Origin: Prosapia bicincta
Lineage: Eukaryota; Arthropoda; Insecta; Hemiptera; Cercopidae
Direction: 5' to 3'
NCBI GenBank assembly: GCA_036971475.1
Contig: JBAIZL010000003.1
Coordinates: 104,378,733-104,442,732 of the forward strand
DNA: 64,000 nucleotides
Part shown: positions 39,241 through 51,529 of the stretch, one piece after another
Layout of the letters: every line of letters begins with the position of its first letter
Position numbering within the stretch: position 1 is the stretch's first letter
The notes under the pieces: model-generated
What the model was told of the DNA's origin: nothing
Seen by the model: only the letters and a program-made list of their open reading frames with translations
The model's database searches: none
Made by a program: the position numbers and the translations under genes

Positions 39241-41399
39241 TCATTAACTACCTAAAATAATATGAGTATATGTTTTCCTAATATAAATATCACAATTTTG
39301 GGCAAAAATTTTTCAATGTAACTAGCTGAGTACAAACTGTTTGCTTACATTTTTGTGTTAGAATCTTCTATTTTTAAAATTACTGGAGAGAAACCTCCGC
39401 CTTATTTCCAGTTTGGCAAAACAATTACTGAATTGTAAAAGAATCCTCTTGTGGTTACCCTTTAAATCAGTCAATAGTTTTGAAATGCCTTTTTTTCATT
39501 TCAGATTTTATGACATCTTCCTTCAGTATGAAAGGCAAAACATAGGTAATACTATTTAAGGTACAAGTTTGTCATATAAGGCAAGTAAAAATATTTTGAA
39601 TTCTGAACATTAGGCGATTTTTAACAAAGCTTACTCACACAATTAGTTTTTTTGACCAAAAACAAGAGAATTTCTTTTACACAGAGTAAGAGTTCTAAGA
39701 AATTCTTAGACTTAGAAATTTTACAGTCTTTTACACCATTCTAAGAAATTGTTTTAGAATTTCTTACTATCCTAAAACTTTCATTCAGAACTAAGATGTA
39801 TAATTTTAATTCTAAACGAACTGAAGTCCTCAAAACACTAACATCCAAATTCTTGTGATTCTGGTTATGCATGGTTTCCTGTAGCTATAATCTTGTTGGA
39901 CAAGGTGAGAAGCTTTTTAAATGTTTGGGCTACGAATTGTACTTCTTTATTTTACTCAAACTTTTGTATATGCTGTGATAAGTGTTTATAACATGTTATG
40001 TTTTTGACCCCTGGATTTATATTATATCCTATAATTTTCTGATTTGTTAATAGATCTACTATTAATTTTGTAAGAAGTTATTCATTTAAAATTATGTACT
40101 GTATTTTTTTCGTCAGAGCTTCAGTTGTATTTACTGAAAGGGCGTTGCAATATTTGTGAATTTTTCCTTAATCCTTTCTTAAAAATATATGATTCTAGAT
40201 GTTTTCACAGTCAAACTATGCCATTTTAAACTCAGTCGGTTGTTAAAAGAATTTTAAACTCAAAGTGTAGAGATAAATAAGGGTCAATAATTGAGTCTGA
40301 ATTGTGTATAGGCAATAGTTACAGGTTCAGGAGATTGGTTTTTATTGTAAATTACCTCTGAGGATGATTGCTATGAAATTGAAATTTACATAAGGTTTTA
40401 AATAAAAGAGAAAAGTCATTTGCGGTATAGAGATTTTATTTATTTATGATATAATATAGGTTTCATAACCGTTATTATTCAGTTCCATCTAATTATTTTA
40501 TAAGAAAATTATTGTCTTTAATTAAATATTTTCATTATTAAACTATTGATCTCTTTTTATACATATACTGAAGGGCTTCTTCATCTCTGTTGGTAGAGGT
40601 GATGCTACTTCCACAAACTCAAACTCTTACAAACCTAGATGAAGCCTTAAGAAATAAGATCAGATCCTAGAGACTAGAACTGACACAGCAGGTTCTCATT
40701 ACTGAAGTGACCTATTTACTGATTTAGAAATTAATACAGAAATTATAACTTTAAACTAACTTTTTGGAAAATTGAATTTTCTAAAATTTCTTTAATTTGA
40801 AGAATTTAGTGCTAAATTGTATCAAGATAACCATGTTTTTCGCAAAAAATTACAATTCTTTGTGAAAAAGCACAAAACCCTTTTACCAAAACCTATTACG
40901 ATAGATCATTTTAGAATCTAATGGTTTTTTTAAGAATCTAATGCATGAACACTCTGTTACTTTACTTTCTTGAATAGTGGTGGAAAGTAGTTCATTACTG
41001 AAAAATAAATGTGCTCAAAAATTTCATAATACATTTTTTTAGTGTAGAATCGTGATGTACAACATGCTTTACCGAATTATTAGGATGTAGAGGTAGTGTG
41101 TTGCAGTGGTTTTATTATTCCAGGTTTTCTGCCCACTCAATTGGCACACTCCTATTAATTATGACTCCATTGATAAAGTGCACCTATAACTTTCCATGGG
41201 TGGCAAGTTTACACAAATTGTTCATTCAATAACAAAGCACTTCATTCTTGAAAGTTCATTGTTAACTTCTAAACAGACTGTGTTCTGTAGGAGTATATTT
41301 TTGAAAACTGTGTAATCCTACATTTCAAATATGTTTTATACTCACATGCAACATATAATTCAAGCAATACATATATAAAAAAAAGTTATAAACAATTAT

Positions 41400-42190
41400 T
41401 GAGTAACTGAGTAAAAACCTTTAACTTACTTGCTGATGCGTTTTGGGACAATTGTTTCATTGATGAAGCCATCTTGCTACTGGTGGTAATTTCTTGATCA
41501 TAATTTATAATTGTGGAGGGGGTATGGGATATAATGGAATCGGGTGTCAGTGTTTGAAGTATATGTGGTTGTTTAAGACAATTTTTTTTTTCGTGTTGTG
41601 TAATGTTTTCTGTAGGGGTTTGTTTTTACTATGGTTTAATATGAAGATAATATGGTAACTAGTATGGATGTTTGTGTATGTTTGTTGGATGTTTTGTATA
41701 TGTGTTTTGTAGCTGGATTTCAGATTTTTATGAGGTTTATTATGTCGTTGATGTGTTTTTTTGAATCTGGTGTAAATGAAAAAGCTAGAGCAGTTGTTAC
41801 ATGTTATTTTGAATATACCTTATGGATTTTATTTGTCTATTGTTCAAAGGGTTGTATGTGTTTCCTTAAAGTGTCTGCTGTTTTGTATGATATTTGGTAA
41901 CTGAGTTTTTTGAAGGTGGAAGCAATTTTGTATATGTTTTTGTTGTGGTAAGTGATGGATATGTATTTATTGTTTTCTTGTGTAGTGTGTGAGTGTGGCT
42001 GTTTGTTGGTAGTTGTTTTGTTGACCAATGTATTTAATTGTATCAAGTTCTTTGTCATATCTTTTGTTGCATAGGTACATTGATTAGGGGGTGTAACATA
42101 TAGTTAAATGCAGTGTATTTATGTTGTGTGGGGGTGAGTACATATATTGTATATGACAGTATCAATGGTTGTTGGTTTCCTATACATTTA
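41400..42190 (-). pseudogene. Penelope-like fragment, minus strand
   Basis: A second copy of the family at 37.6-39.2 kb, more decayed. The readable part (42058-41837) includes KYISITYHNKN and STFKKLSYQISYKTADTL, near-identical in pattern to the fragment at 38300-38080. The GIY-YIG part is frame-broken. The tail at 41410-41470 ends in CATCAGCAAGTAAG on the minus strand. Confidence 0.8.
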
Positions 42191-42219
42191 CTCAATAATC
42201 ACTTATGATTTATTCAGTG

Positions 42220-43180
42220 AATTCAAGATGATTACAACAAGCAGTCAACTCAAATCATAACTGACTCTTGGTAAAACAGGTTAGGAGGGGGAGGTAGGAC
42301 AGGGATAGTGTGTGCGTTTTTCAAAAGGATACTGTAGGGGTTATAATGTCGAAAATTGTATGTGAGTTTTAATATAATTGGCTGTTAAACTACTTGTTTA
42401 TAATACCATAACATATCGCCTATTTAAACACCATTGGCCTAATAAGAAACACCATGAAACATAATATTTAGCACACATTAATTGATAGAACACAACAGTA
42501 AACTAAAAAACCGTCTTAGAAATAAAATAAGTAATTTGACCCCAAATACCTAACATGGCAAACCCATAAAATACTTGACAGCCAAAATACAGATCACCCA
42601 AAACTCAAAAACTAACCTACAAATTTCATAAATATAATTACAGAATAGCCCACTCTACACAGAACACTCAGAACAAACAATTTAAACCCAACATCATAAT
42701 CAAAGGCACAACTACACCTGTTTTTACAAACTAACTTGATATTTGTTTCCTAGTTTTTATACAGGCAAAACAGGAAGGTAATTCTACTATATAAAGATAC
42801 AAGCTATCAAGGACACATAAAAGCACTCACAAACAAAAACATCCAATTAAACTTTGTTGAACATCTCTTATCTACAAACCACAACTACACAAACCTACAA
42901 ACTGTACACACACACACTCAACAAAAATAATCTACATTATAACCCCACAATAATCTTTAAAAATGCACTAAATATCCATATTCTACTCCCCCCACTTTAA
43001 CCTAAAATAAGCAACAGGTCAGTTATGGTCTGAGTTGACAATAGGACACATCCCGAAACAGCTGTCCTTAAAATTCAAAAAGGTAAGTACTGCTATAGGC
43101 AAGTGTAACATAATGATAAATGTACAAGTTGCTTGTTGTAATCATCTTGAATTCGCTGATTAAACTATAATTAAAAGATA
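42220..43180. mobile_element. Inverted pair of PLE 3' ends
   Basis: The left part (42220-42390, minus) and right part (42440-43112, plus) are related to the palindrome at 62.3-63.8 kb. Shared words are GTCAACTCA...TAACTGA on the left and AACAAACAATTTAAACCCAAC, TTTTATACAGGCAAAACAGG and GTCTGAGTTGACAA on the right. The outermost arms (GTGAATTCAAGATGATTACA and its inverse, near 42221 and 43150) pair. The right arm is a frame-broken GIY-YIG segment. It is older and more diverged than the 62-kb copy. Confidence 0.75.
43035..43066 (+). ncRNA. Hammerhead-like motif, decayed PLE
   Basis: TTGACAA, one T, AGGA-CACA-TCCC, GAAAC, then AGCTGTC. The helix is partly lost. It keeps the UUGACAA form of the core seen in the 62-63 kb copies. 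Confidence 0.35.
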
Positions 43181-43265
43181 CCTTAGGCACTTAGATACTC
43201 TAAAGAGGCTTTGCTTCGTAAAAGGAACGATAGTTTTGAAACGCGTCAGCAAGTAAGCCGTTAAA
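43181..43265 (+). mobile_element. PLE terminal fragment
   Basis: Contains GGAACGATAGTTTTGAAACG then CGTCAGCAAGTAAG, the plus-strand version of the tail seen inverted at 41410-41440 and 37570-37600. A 5-bp GU-containing helix (GGAAC/GTTTT) precedes GAAAC. Flanking words CTTAGATACTCTAAAG and TTAGTTAAGTATCTT partly mirror each other. Confidence 0.55.
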
Positions 43266-43376
43266 TATTCACTTAGTTAAGTATCTTTTAATTAAATGTA
43301 CAAGTATTTTTAAAGAAAATTGTTGATATAACAGAATTTGTTTAATAAAATTAATTTGTTTTGTGTTGTTTTTCAG

Positions 43377-43592
43377 GACACAGTTGTTGCTCTGGAGGCC
43401 TTGACAATGTATGCTTTAACTTTGCCACAAACACAGAACACAGATTTATCTATTCTGGTAACTGGTCAAGAAATTAGGACATCTTTTAGAATAAATAATG
43501 ACAACAAACATATTTTGCAAAGTTATACCTTGCCAGCTATACCTCCAAGGCTGGAAGTAGCTGTACAAGGTGAAGGATGTGTCCTTGTACAG
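43377..43592 (+). CDS. TEP exon 5, end of thioester domain and linker
   Basis: It begins DTVVALEALTMYALTLP, completing the FVSTxDTVVALxALxxYA motif begun in the previous exon. This marks the last helices of the thioester domain. It then reads through FRINNDNKHILQSYTLP, PPRLEVAVQGEGCVLVQ, matching the family's return to the CUB domain and the conserved G-x-GCxLVQ. It has exactly 72 codons, phase 0 at both ends, with acceptor TTTCAG and donor ACAG|GTATAG. Confidence 0.93.
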
Positions 43593-43929
43593 GTATAGAC
43601 ATAAAAAAAGTGTTGATGTAAAAAAATAATTTTATTTTATGGGTTGAGTATCATAAAAAAATATATCAAAGTCAATGTTATAATTTTGGTTATACCACAC
43701 ACATCTTAGTATTTATAACGTACATTCAAATGAGCAAAACACAGTTTTAAAAATTTGGATAAAACAATGTTATGTAATGTTAGATTTGTTCCCTATTATT
43801 AATTTAATTTGGAATGCCTAATCTGGCTCCTTAAATTAATTACTCCTCTAAAAGTATGGATGAACCTAATACATGGCATTCTACAAGTATGTAGTCTGAT
43901 TAGTTCTGTTGAGCAATATCATTAAAGCA

Positions 43930-44994
43930 AAGTCCTAACCTCATCAGATATTTGCTGATGTGAAGTTTGAATTGAGCCTAAAAGAACAGTGATCGAGTGT
44001 TTGGCCAAAAACTCACGAGTTCTGAGTGAGCTGGAGCGTTGTGGTGATGGAAAAACCAATTATCACTTCTCCACAGTTCTGGCCTCTTGCGTCGGATGGC
44101 GTCCCTCAGACATTTCAATACTTCAATATAGGTAATCTGGTTGACTGTAGAGCCTCCAGGAAGGTACTTGTAGTGAACAAAACCCTTAGCATAAAAAAAA
44201 ACTGTCAGCATCACCTTCACATTCGGCCGAACTTGGCGAGCTTTTTTGGGTCTTGCGGACGTTTGACTCACCCATTGGAATGATTGGGCCTTAGTTTTAA
44301 TGTCGTAACCATACACCCATGATTCATCACCGGTTGTAATTCTAGACAAGAAGTTCTCATCTTCATTTGAACGATCAAGCAGTTCCCGACCAACCCGGAC
44401 GCGATTGGCTTTTTGGTCGTCGGTCATCAGGCGTGGCACAAATTTTGCAGTCAAAATTTAATTTAATTTTTCGGTCAAAATCTCGTGACAAGATCCAACT
44501 GATATCCCACACTCTTCGGAAAGCTCCCTAATGGTCAGACGTCGACTTTCGTGCACCAGGGTGTTGATTTTGTCAACATGTGGGTCGTCAGTTGATGTTG
44601 AAGGACGTCCAGGATGCTCATCGTCATCAATCGACTGTCGGCCACCCTTGAAACGTTCATGCCACTTGAAACATGCAGTACGCTTCATGGCAACATCGCC
44701 GTAGGCCATGTTAATCATGGCAAATGATTCTGTTGCAGATTTCCCTAGTTTTACACAAAATTTCACAGCAATTTGTTGCTCCTTCAGGCTGTCCATTTTA
44801 CATTCCGACAAACAAAAAAAACACTCTTTACTAAACTGCGTGTAACTCATCAACAAATTAAGAGATCTGCGACTGAAATACCGCGTTTTAATCAGCTGAT
44901 TTATACGAACCTAGTGACACCAAACGGATTCTCCTGAAACTAACTTGAGCCGCGAAATTCAAACAGTCAGCGTATTTTTTCAACAGACCTCGTA
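43930..44994 (-). pseudogene. Mariner transposase, truncated and inactivated
   Basis: Minus-strand Tc1/mariner element, a cut-and-paste DNA transposon. The transposase starts MDSLKEQQIAVKFCVKLGKS (44796) and runs through the paired helix-turn-helix region (FKWHERFKGGRQ, DDEHPGRPSTS, TIRELSEECGISVGS). An in-frame TAA lies at 44458-44460. The catalytic domain shows TGDESWVYGYD (first catalytic Asp) and FHHHNAPAHS, where the second catalytic Asp of HDNAPAH is replaced by His. A frameshift follows near 44010, and the end with the third Asp is missing. The upstream end near 44992 (ACGAGGTCTGTTGAAAAAAT on the minus strand) sits next to a TA. No matching end was found on the other side, so it is 3'-truncated. 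Confidence 0.93.
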
Positions 44995-45000
44995 CTTAAA

Positions 45001-45340
45001 GCTTTACCTTTTGTGTCGTTGTATTAAGGTATAAGGGTTACCTCCGTAGCTGGATCCCTTTGGGTAAATCCGATTGATCCCTTGGTCACAGCTAGCACTG
45101 GCCTTTTCCTGCCTGGTATCTTACGACACGTACCCTTTGGGTTCTCTTCTTCGACTCTCTCCTTGAGTTGCTATTTTAATTTAAAAAGACCTGGAAAATC
45201 AAGTACGTAGAGAACAGCTGACAATAAACGGAGACTGTAGTGTGCTGCCCTCAATCTAACGATTAGCAATACCATTAGCATTCGAACCATCTGTTTGGCG
45301 GCATTACGAAAAAAAATGTTATATTACTTATACTTTACTT
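45001..45340. other. Unclassified GC-richer stretch
   Basis: Contains CTGGATCCCTTTGGGTAAAT and CGTACCCTTTGGGTTCTC, with no long open frame. Its base composition differs from the surrounding intron. A dispersed repeat is likely, but no family was recognised. Confidence 0.3.
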
Positions 45341-45484
45341 TTAATACTTTATAAATCTAACATTATACTTTTGTATACAATTTTAAAGTAATTCTAAAAA
45401 TTATGTAGGCTTATATTTTATATGTGAATCTAACTTAACTACTGTTTTTAATTAGTAATATGTATAAATTTTCTAACTTTTCAG

Positions 45485-45704
45485 AGTATTATGACATATA
45501 ATGTGGACTTGGTGAAAGATAGTGAAGTATTCAGCATGGATATAATAACAAATTCTGCAACAAAGGTTGACACATGCAACATTCAACGTCTCAGAATATG
45601 CATACAGTACAAGCTACCTGACCAATCATCCAATATGGCTGTACTATCTGTAAAGTTTGTTAGTGGGTACAAACCCATACAGAACATACTCAATGGAATA
45701 TCAT
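45485..45704 (+). CDS. TEP receptor-binding domain, exon 6
   Basis: Reads SIMTYNVDLVKDSEVFSMDI, then VDTCNIQRLRICIQY and SSNMAVLSVKFVSGYKP. The last part is the A2M receptor-binding-domain signature (pattern S-N-M-A-V-L-x-V-x-L-x-S-G). The donor was placed at TCAT|GTAATG because this leaves one base (T) that combines with CT of the next exon to make Ser in frame. Reading on would reach a stop after VKNI. It has 73 codons plus one base. Confidence 0.9.
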
Positions 45705-45899
45705 GTAATGTAAAAAATATTTAATTAGGTAAATGTTAGTTTAATAAGTGCATAATCTCTGTAGAGAAGGCATTATGGAGTCACGGTATAGCTCCTTGTC
45801 ATTGGGATAGCCAGATTATATATATTAGCTGGTCATATTTAACAAAGTTTTAAAAATAAAGGAAAATATTCTAGTACCATATAATACTAAATGCTAGGG

Positions 45900-46600
45900 A
45901 ACCACGATTTTTGTTGTTTTCACATACGGCTTTCAAGGTCTAATGGGGTGGGTAATGCACCCCTAGGACCAAATCCCTTGGTATCATTGGGGATCCCTGG
46001 GGGTCCGGCCCTTAAGTAAGGCCACCCAAAAGTGTATAAAGGTCCAATAGCACTACCTGGACAAAACTAACCAGACAGGGTATAGACGTACAAAGACTTG
46101 GCTGTTCAGATGGTTCTACTGGTCCTGAGTAATTCTGAAACAGCAGTCGCACTGCTATTGTTACTGGAGGAGTTCGTCTCGTCCCAGTGGTGGGCTGGTA
46201 ACCAGTCTAGGCCTTAGACTCTTGCATACTGGTACCAAGGGTCGTGGCACCAAGCCCCCCATTTCGAAACTGATGCTAGTCACCCGGAACGAGTCTGAGG
46301 TCATGTTTGTGGGGATAGAGGTTTCATAGCTGGAAGTAGATTTCCTATGGGGGTGAGTAGCTGGGGGCGAGTCTATGTGTTTTGGCAGGGGTTGAGCCGG
46401 AAGACTGGATCCTTCCCACTTTTCACTTTCACCATCTTTATTCTTCCAATCATTTTACACTGCACAGATACCGCTTGTCGCATCTGTATTTCTTGAAATA
46501 CGTCCAGGACTTGCTTGACGAAGATGAGATTGCTGGCTGGGGTAATTCTCAAACATGTGTTTTCACATATGTTACTCAGGAATAGCTCTGATTATGACAA
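45900..46600. other. GC-rich repeat-like block
   Basis: Clearly higher in G+C than the intron around it. It contains GGGGTGGGTAATGCACCCC (a small hairpin), GATCCCTGGGGGTCCGGCCC and GTGGTGGGCTGGTAACCAG. A 67-codon frame at 46382-46585 includes VQDLLDEDEIAGWG but was not recognised. It could be a 5' part of a LINE or a SINE-like dispersed element; the sequence alone does not decide. Confidence 0.35.
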
Positions 46601-48498
46601 TTTTAATTTAAAGTAGTGGAATAAACAAGCAGTGTTGAAATATTCCTCACTAAGTAAGTTAGAGTAGATATGCTATCTCTAAAATGTAAAGTGTACTTTA
46701 CGTAGTTTAATATAGCTCTTGGGAATATAGCACAACTAACAAGCATATATAACCCTTCATTATTCAAAGACCAAGTTCAAGTGGTCTGTTTTGTACATAT
46801 GTTTAGCACTGTCAAGGTCATTTATTCCTTTGCTATACCAAGCAATTTCTAGATCACACCATGAATAGGCCAATTTTATCTGACCTTGTACACATTATTT
46901 GGTTCACAAAAAGTTTTAGCTAACTGTTGGTGTGGAAAAGAGGAGCTTCTTTTGGTTTTATAGTTTATGGTTGGATATTGGGTGTAAAAGTGGGTGAAAG
47001 AAAGCAGGTTGTAAAGCCCTGAACATTTAAGTGAATTAATTTAAAAACCACAAAAGCTGCGTCTCATTTGAAAAATGCGTTAAAATATAAACCTTTTAGA
47101 GAAATAAATATTTTGACATAGTCAGAAAGTTGCTGCTAGAATTTCAATCCAAAACCATAATGAGGAAGAATTATAAAAACACAATCTTGGTAGCGTAATA
47201 GACGATTTAAAATTTTGTAGGATTCATGAAGTTTCTTTATTTTTAAATGATCATAATGAGATAAAATCTTCACTTCATTGAGGCAACTTCTTAAATTTAT
47301 TGTCAGGATCAGGCAACTTGATAGTGTAGTGGAAGATCATCAGATGAGCTCTTCAACCTTTATATATACATGACATATAATACAAAATGAAGCTTTAGGC
47401 TCTATGAATAACTTGTACATGGACAATTTAAAAAAATATCATAAATAATGCAATTTTGTTTCCATTCAAGCTGATGAAACAACTGTTACACATGTGAGTA
47501 ACCTCATAATTATTTTGCATTTTATAAAAAATTGTAAACCAGTAGAAACATTTGTTACTTTTGTAGATGCCCATGATTGCACAGCTAACGAACTTTCTGA
47601 AACACTTTTCATATATTTGCTTTCTTTCCATTCTTTACACTTGGTATTATAAGATTTTGTACTTTCCCAACTCCCAATAATTCTATTGCCTCCCCACCAC
47701 AAAACATAATTTTATTTGTTTTTTATCTGTTATTGTTTGTTTTTAATTAGTTATTCTGAATTTTCAATTATGATGTAGCTTAGAGCGTATTAGTACACGT
47801 CTTATCATTCTAGTAGGACTATAGTCGTTTTATTTTTAACTTGCCAGTAGGATACAGGCTACCCCGGCTATTTTCTCCAATCGTCTTTTGTCGTTATGAT
47901 GGCATCCTTCCCCCTATATTTGTTTGAGTTGATTGTCACTCTTATTTCTTGGCTTTACTGTCTTACGCAATTCAAAAGTTCGGTTTTATTACAAATCAAT
48001 AAATTTACTGTCTCCAAAATCCTTTTATAGTTATGCCTATTCTTTTCCGACTTTAGTCCTATAATTTTAGAATTTGGGTTTCATTGAAATTTTCTCAATC
48101 CAACAATTTACAACATTTAAATTCATTTTTACTAACTTGAGATTTAGTCGCCGTTCTGCTTCTACTTGTTACATTACGAGTTTTACTGCACTTGTTTACT
48201 GACTTTATCACTTAGGAAATGCAACACAAAAGGATGTTAAAACGACCACCTTTAGGGTGTAAAATTCCCAAAAGGGTTGAGAAACTCACAGAGTTACATT
48301 TTAGGCTACCACCATTAACAAGCTAAGCACTAGATACTCATTGTTCTAAATATTTTTTAATTAAAAGGCTGAGCGGGTTCAAGTCGCTATTGACTTCTCA
48401 AAGCACACTAAAATTTCACTTATTGTTCAAGCTTTGCTTCCCCTTCCAGGGGCGGATCCAGAAATTTTTCTGGGGGTGCCATTGACTCATCTTTGGCA

Positions 48499-48542
<44 letters not shown>

Positions 48543-48544
<2 letters not shown>

Positions 48545-48790
48545 TTTTTTGGACTAGGAGACTGACAGACTTACCTTGGTAAGAGTCCACTCTGAGTCTT
48601 GAAATAGAAACACATAAAAACACTTAACCAATGATATATTTCAACCACACAGTGGTCTTTGTCAATCAAAGAGAAAACATAAAAACTCTTGAAATATATC
48701 ATTGGTTAAGTGCTTTTATGTGTTTCTATTTCAAGACTCAGAGTGGACTCTTACCAAGGTAGGTCTGTCAGTCTCCTAGTCCAAAAAATC
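48543..48790. mobile_element. PLE-like hairpin between (TA)n tracts
   Basis: Arms 48543-48643 and 48690-48790 are near-perfect inverted copies, with a 46-bp centre. Both outer ends abut (TA)n (48503-48542 and 48822-48880). The left arm begins with the same 42 bases as 33983-34024. It looks like two terminal repeats of a PLE family joined head to head without the coding part. Confidence 0.75.
48639..48665 (-). ncRNA. Hammerhead-like motif in hairpin loop
   Basis: On the minus strand: TTGACAA, one A, GACCAC-TGT-GTGGTT, then GAAATATATC. The helix has six pairs, one of them G-T. It lies at the inner edge of the left arm and the loop. The core has U and A at positions 3 and 8. Confidence 0.45.
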
Positions 48791-48819
48791 TAAATAATCT
48801 TTACCAACAAAAACTAACC

Positions 48820-48882
<63 letters not shown>

Positions 48883-50039
48883 GCTATTTTTCTTTTAAAA
48901 ATTCTTTATTATTTGATTATAATAAATAGTTACCAATTTAGTAAGACCTTTTGCAACTATTATAGAGAATACAGAGTTATAAATGTTCTTGTAAATTTCT
49001 TTTATCTTATACTCACTGTTAATAAATAAGTAACGACAGGAGTTCGCTATCGTCTCTATAGTAGTTCTACAGTCAGATTAGCAGTAATAACCCTTTGCCA
49101 CAAATTTCAAAGTACAGTTGAATCACTTTGACAAAAATCACCTCGCGCAGGTATGTGGGGGTGAGGGGTGGGGTTTGGCTGCGAGGGGGAGGAGGAAGAG
49201 AAAGTTCTATGTAGAAACGCTATTAGTCTGACTACATACTTTCAGATGAGTTGATTCATTTATGGACGTCAAGATAAGAAACACGGGTACTACCTGGTTG
49301 TACTATTTCTCAAAGAAACTAAAAACATGTGCACTATAAAACACCAATTACCAATTAATATTGTTTTTATTTTACTTTTTTTCATGTATTGTGTATAGAA
49401 AAAATTTCGCTTGGGGGCGGGCATGGGTATAGTGATCGCCCCCTTGGATCCGCCCTTGCCTTATCTGGTGATGGGACATTCGCCAATCACAAAATTTGTA
49501 AGAAGTCAGGTGATGAATCAGGCTATGTGACATAACTGCTTCCTGGCTTGACGTTTACTTCCCCTGCAGTGTCAGGTTTTGTACAAAAATTTTTATTTCA
49601 CTCTAACTTTTTAATTATACGTTTTCTGAGATTTTCCCACTCTCTACTTTATCCATAATTTTTCTTGCTGTTTATTATCCATTGTCATTGGCGTTCCTAG
49701 CTTCATTTTGACTTTTCTTTATTGTTTCTATCTTGCTTTTAACCCTTTGAAATGAACAAAAATCCCTTCTTTAGAGTGACTTTTTCTTTACTCATTTTAA
49801 TTATTTGCAAATGGCATAATATATATATTTAAATCTTTAGATTTTATAAATTATTTATTTTTAAATTAAAGTTTTAATTGTAAGCCTTAAATCTGTGTGT
49901 GTGTGTGTAATCTACATATTAGATTTTATGTAGATCTAATACAGCTCACAGCTTGATTTACTAGATTAAGTAGGCGAGTGACACATTTACTCATATCCAT
50001 CTTCTTAATAAACATAAAGAGTTTGTATAAAAAATATTT

Positions 50040-50530
50040 TAAAAAAATAGAACAATTACAGAAAATGTTTAAATAGTTTAAATCTCCTCAAAGTACATTC
50101 CTTGAGTGTCAACACACTTTTTGCAGACGTCAAGGGTCCTTAGTAGGAAGATTCCAGAAGGTCCTTAAGGGTGCACATGCAGTTCTCTTAGAGTACTATG
50201 TGGTAACCTTTGAGGGAGAATTTTACTTTTTAGAGAAACAGTTTGCTTATTCCAAGTTCCCGGGATAGCTCTTAGGAGAAGGGAATAACCCTTTTTTTCG
50301 ATCATTTTGGCACATCTAGGTAAAAAGCACTATTTCCTACCTACTCTTCTGTTACAAATTCATAATCTAACACAATTTACCATAAAAACCATCGCCTAAA
50401 CAAGCACTTTTAAACGATTGGCTCATGTTGAAGATCCTATCTTCTATCTGTAAAACTATGCTGTGTGAGTGCTGTAATGTACAGTTACATCAGGAAATTA
50501 TTGTCCGCAATTCTTTTTATGTAGACCCTG
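50040..50530 (-). mobile_element. Possible decayed mariner-type remnant
   Basis: The order of words here (CTCAAAGTACATTCCTTGAG, GTCAACACACTTTTTGCAG) resembles antisense transposon coding sequence found across invertebrate genomes. No intact frame or catalytic motif was seen. Weak call. Confidence 0.2.
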
Positions 50531-51529
50531 AATAAACATATACACTAGAAAAAGACTTTTTATTCTGAACAATACTGATTTTAGAGTAGTCAGAAGATTG
50601 ACCTAAGCATATGAGATTTTATATTTAACACATTCAGCACGGCAATATTGGTGATCTCATCAAACTTCTGTTTTCCTTAACCTTTACCTCTGATGGCAGT
50701 GGAACGCTATGGGGGTTGCATAGCTTGTCGTAGCATCTAATTATCGAGCCCGTTTTTTTCATCTCAATAATTTTATTTCCAACATATACAGGTTTATTGG
50801 GGACATCAGAACCGTGTATTAGACACTAAAATATTGTTTTATTTATCGGGTCACAATTAAAAAAAAGAAGTACAAATGATAAAATTACTGTATGACAAAT
50901 AATAAAACACAATAAAAAAGATAATTTACATACAAAACTAAAGACGCTACTACTAAAATATACTACTTATTAAAATAAGCACTCAACGTTTAACTCGGAA
51001 TGTTTGTTTCTGTTTGTGCCATTTGTTTCACAATGCCATAGAGATTGATAATGTAAACGGAGATATAGATAATACATATGTCACGTCCGAGACTATTTAT
51101 AGCCGAGATTAGCTGACATTTGTTTACTACAATCTTATGTCGACACATTAGGTTTTCGGGTGTCCATGCATTTTGTCAATGACTCATATTTACAGTAGTC
51201 TGTTCCCACCTCAAGTAGGTTCATTCACTCTGATAGGACAGTTATCGTTTATTCTTGTGTTAGTTCAGAAAGCTTAGTTAATTTTTATGATGCGTTTGTT
51301 TTTGCTGCGTTAAGTGGTTCAAACTAAAAAAAACAAAATATAAAAGTTACACCAAATTAAATCTGTTTATAAAACTTCATGAAGATTGTTTCAGTTGAAG
51401 CATCAAAAGTTAACTTGGGATGGTCGGATTTAAAAACGACTCAGGCACAATGTTCTCCAAACTCTTCTGAAGCACTGACGTAAAAATCAAACCTATATAC
51501 AAACACATATCGACAATAGAGAAGTTTCA

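Larger units (their letters stand above)
36958..43376 (+). other. TEP intron with three PLE fragments
   Basis: A 6,419-bp GT-AG intron. PLE fragments fill about 37560-39240 and 41400-43260. The stretches 36958-37559 and 39241-41400 are AT-rich; in them only a degraded hammerhead-like trace (CTGAGGATGATTGC then GAAA, about 40352-40385) was noticed. Confidence 0.8.
43593..45484 (+). other. TEP intron with mariner
   Basis: A 1,892-bp GT-AG intron. The central half is the mariner remnant. From about 45001 to 45340 lies a more GC-rich stretch that looks like a dispersed repeat but could not be classified. Confidence 0.8.
48449..49457. mobile_element. DNA-transposon-like element with inverted ends
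   Basis: The left end reads CAGGGGCGGATCCAG (48450 on) and the right end, inverted, CAAGGGCGGATCCAAGG. Similar G-rich GGGGCGGATCC ends occur on cut-and-paste elements in many invertebrates. No transposase is visible, so it would be non-autonomous. A (TA)n-flanked PLE-type hairpin (48503-48880) is nested in it, and a G-rich run lies near 49150-49200. No clear target-site duplication was seen. Confidence 0.55.

Noticed and set aside
45270..45340. tRNA-type B box (GGTTCGAATGC on the minus strand)
   Set aside because: No A box or cloverleaf could be found at the right distance; probably chance.
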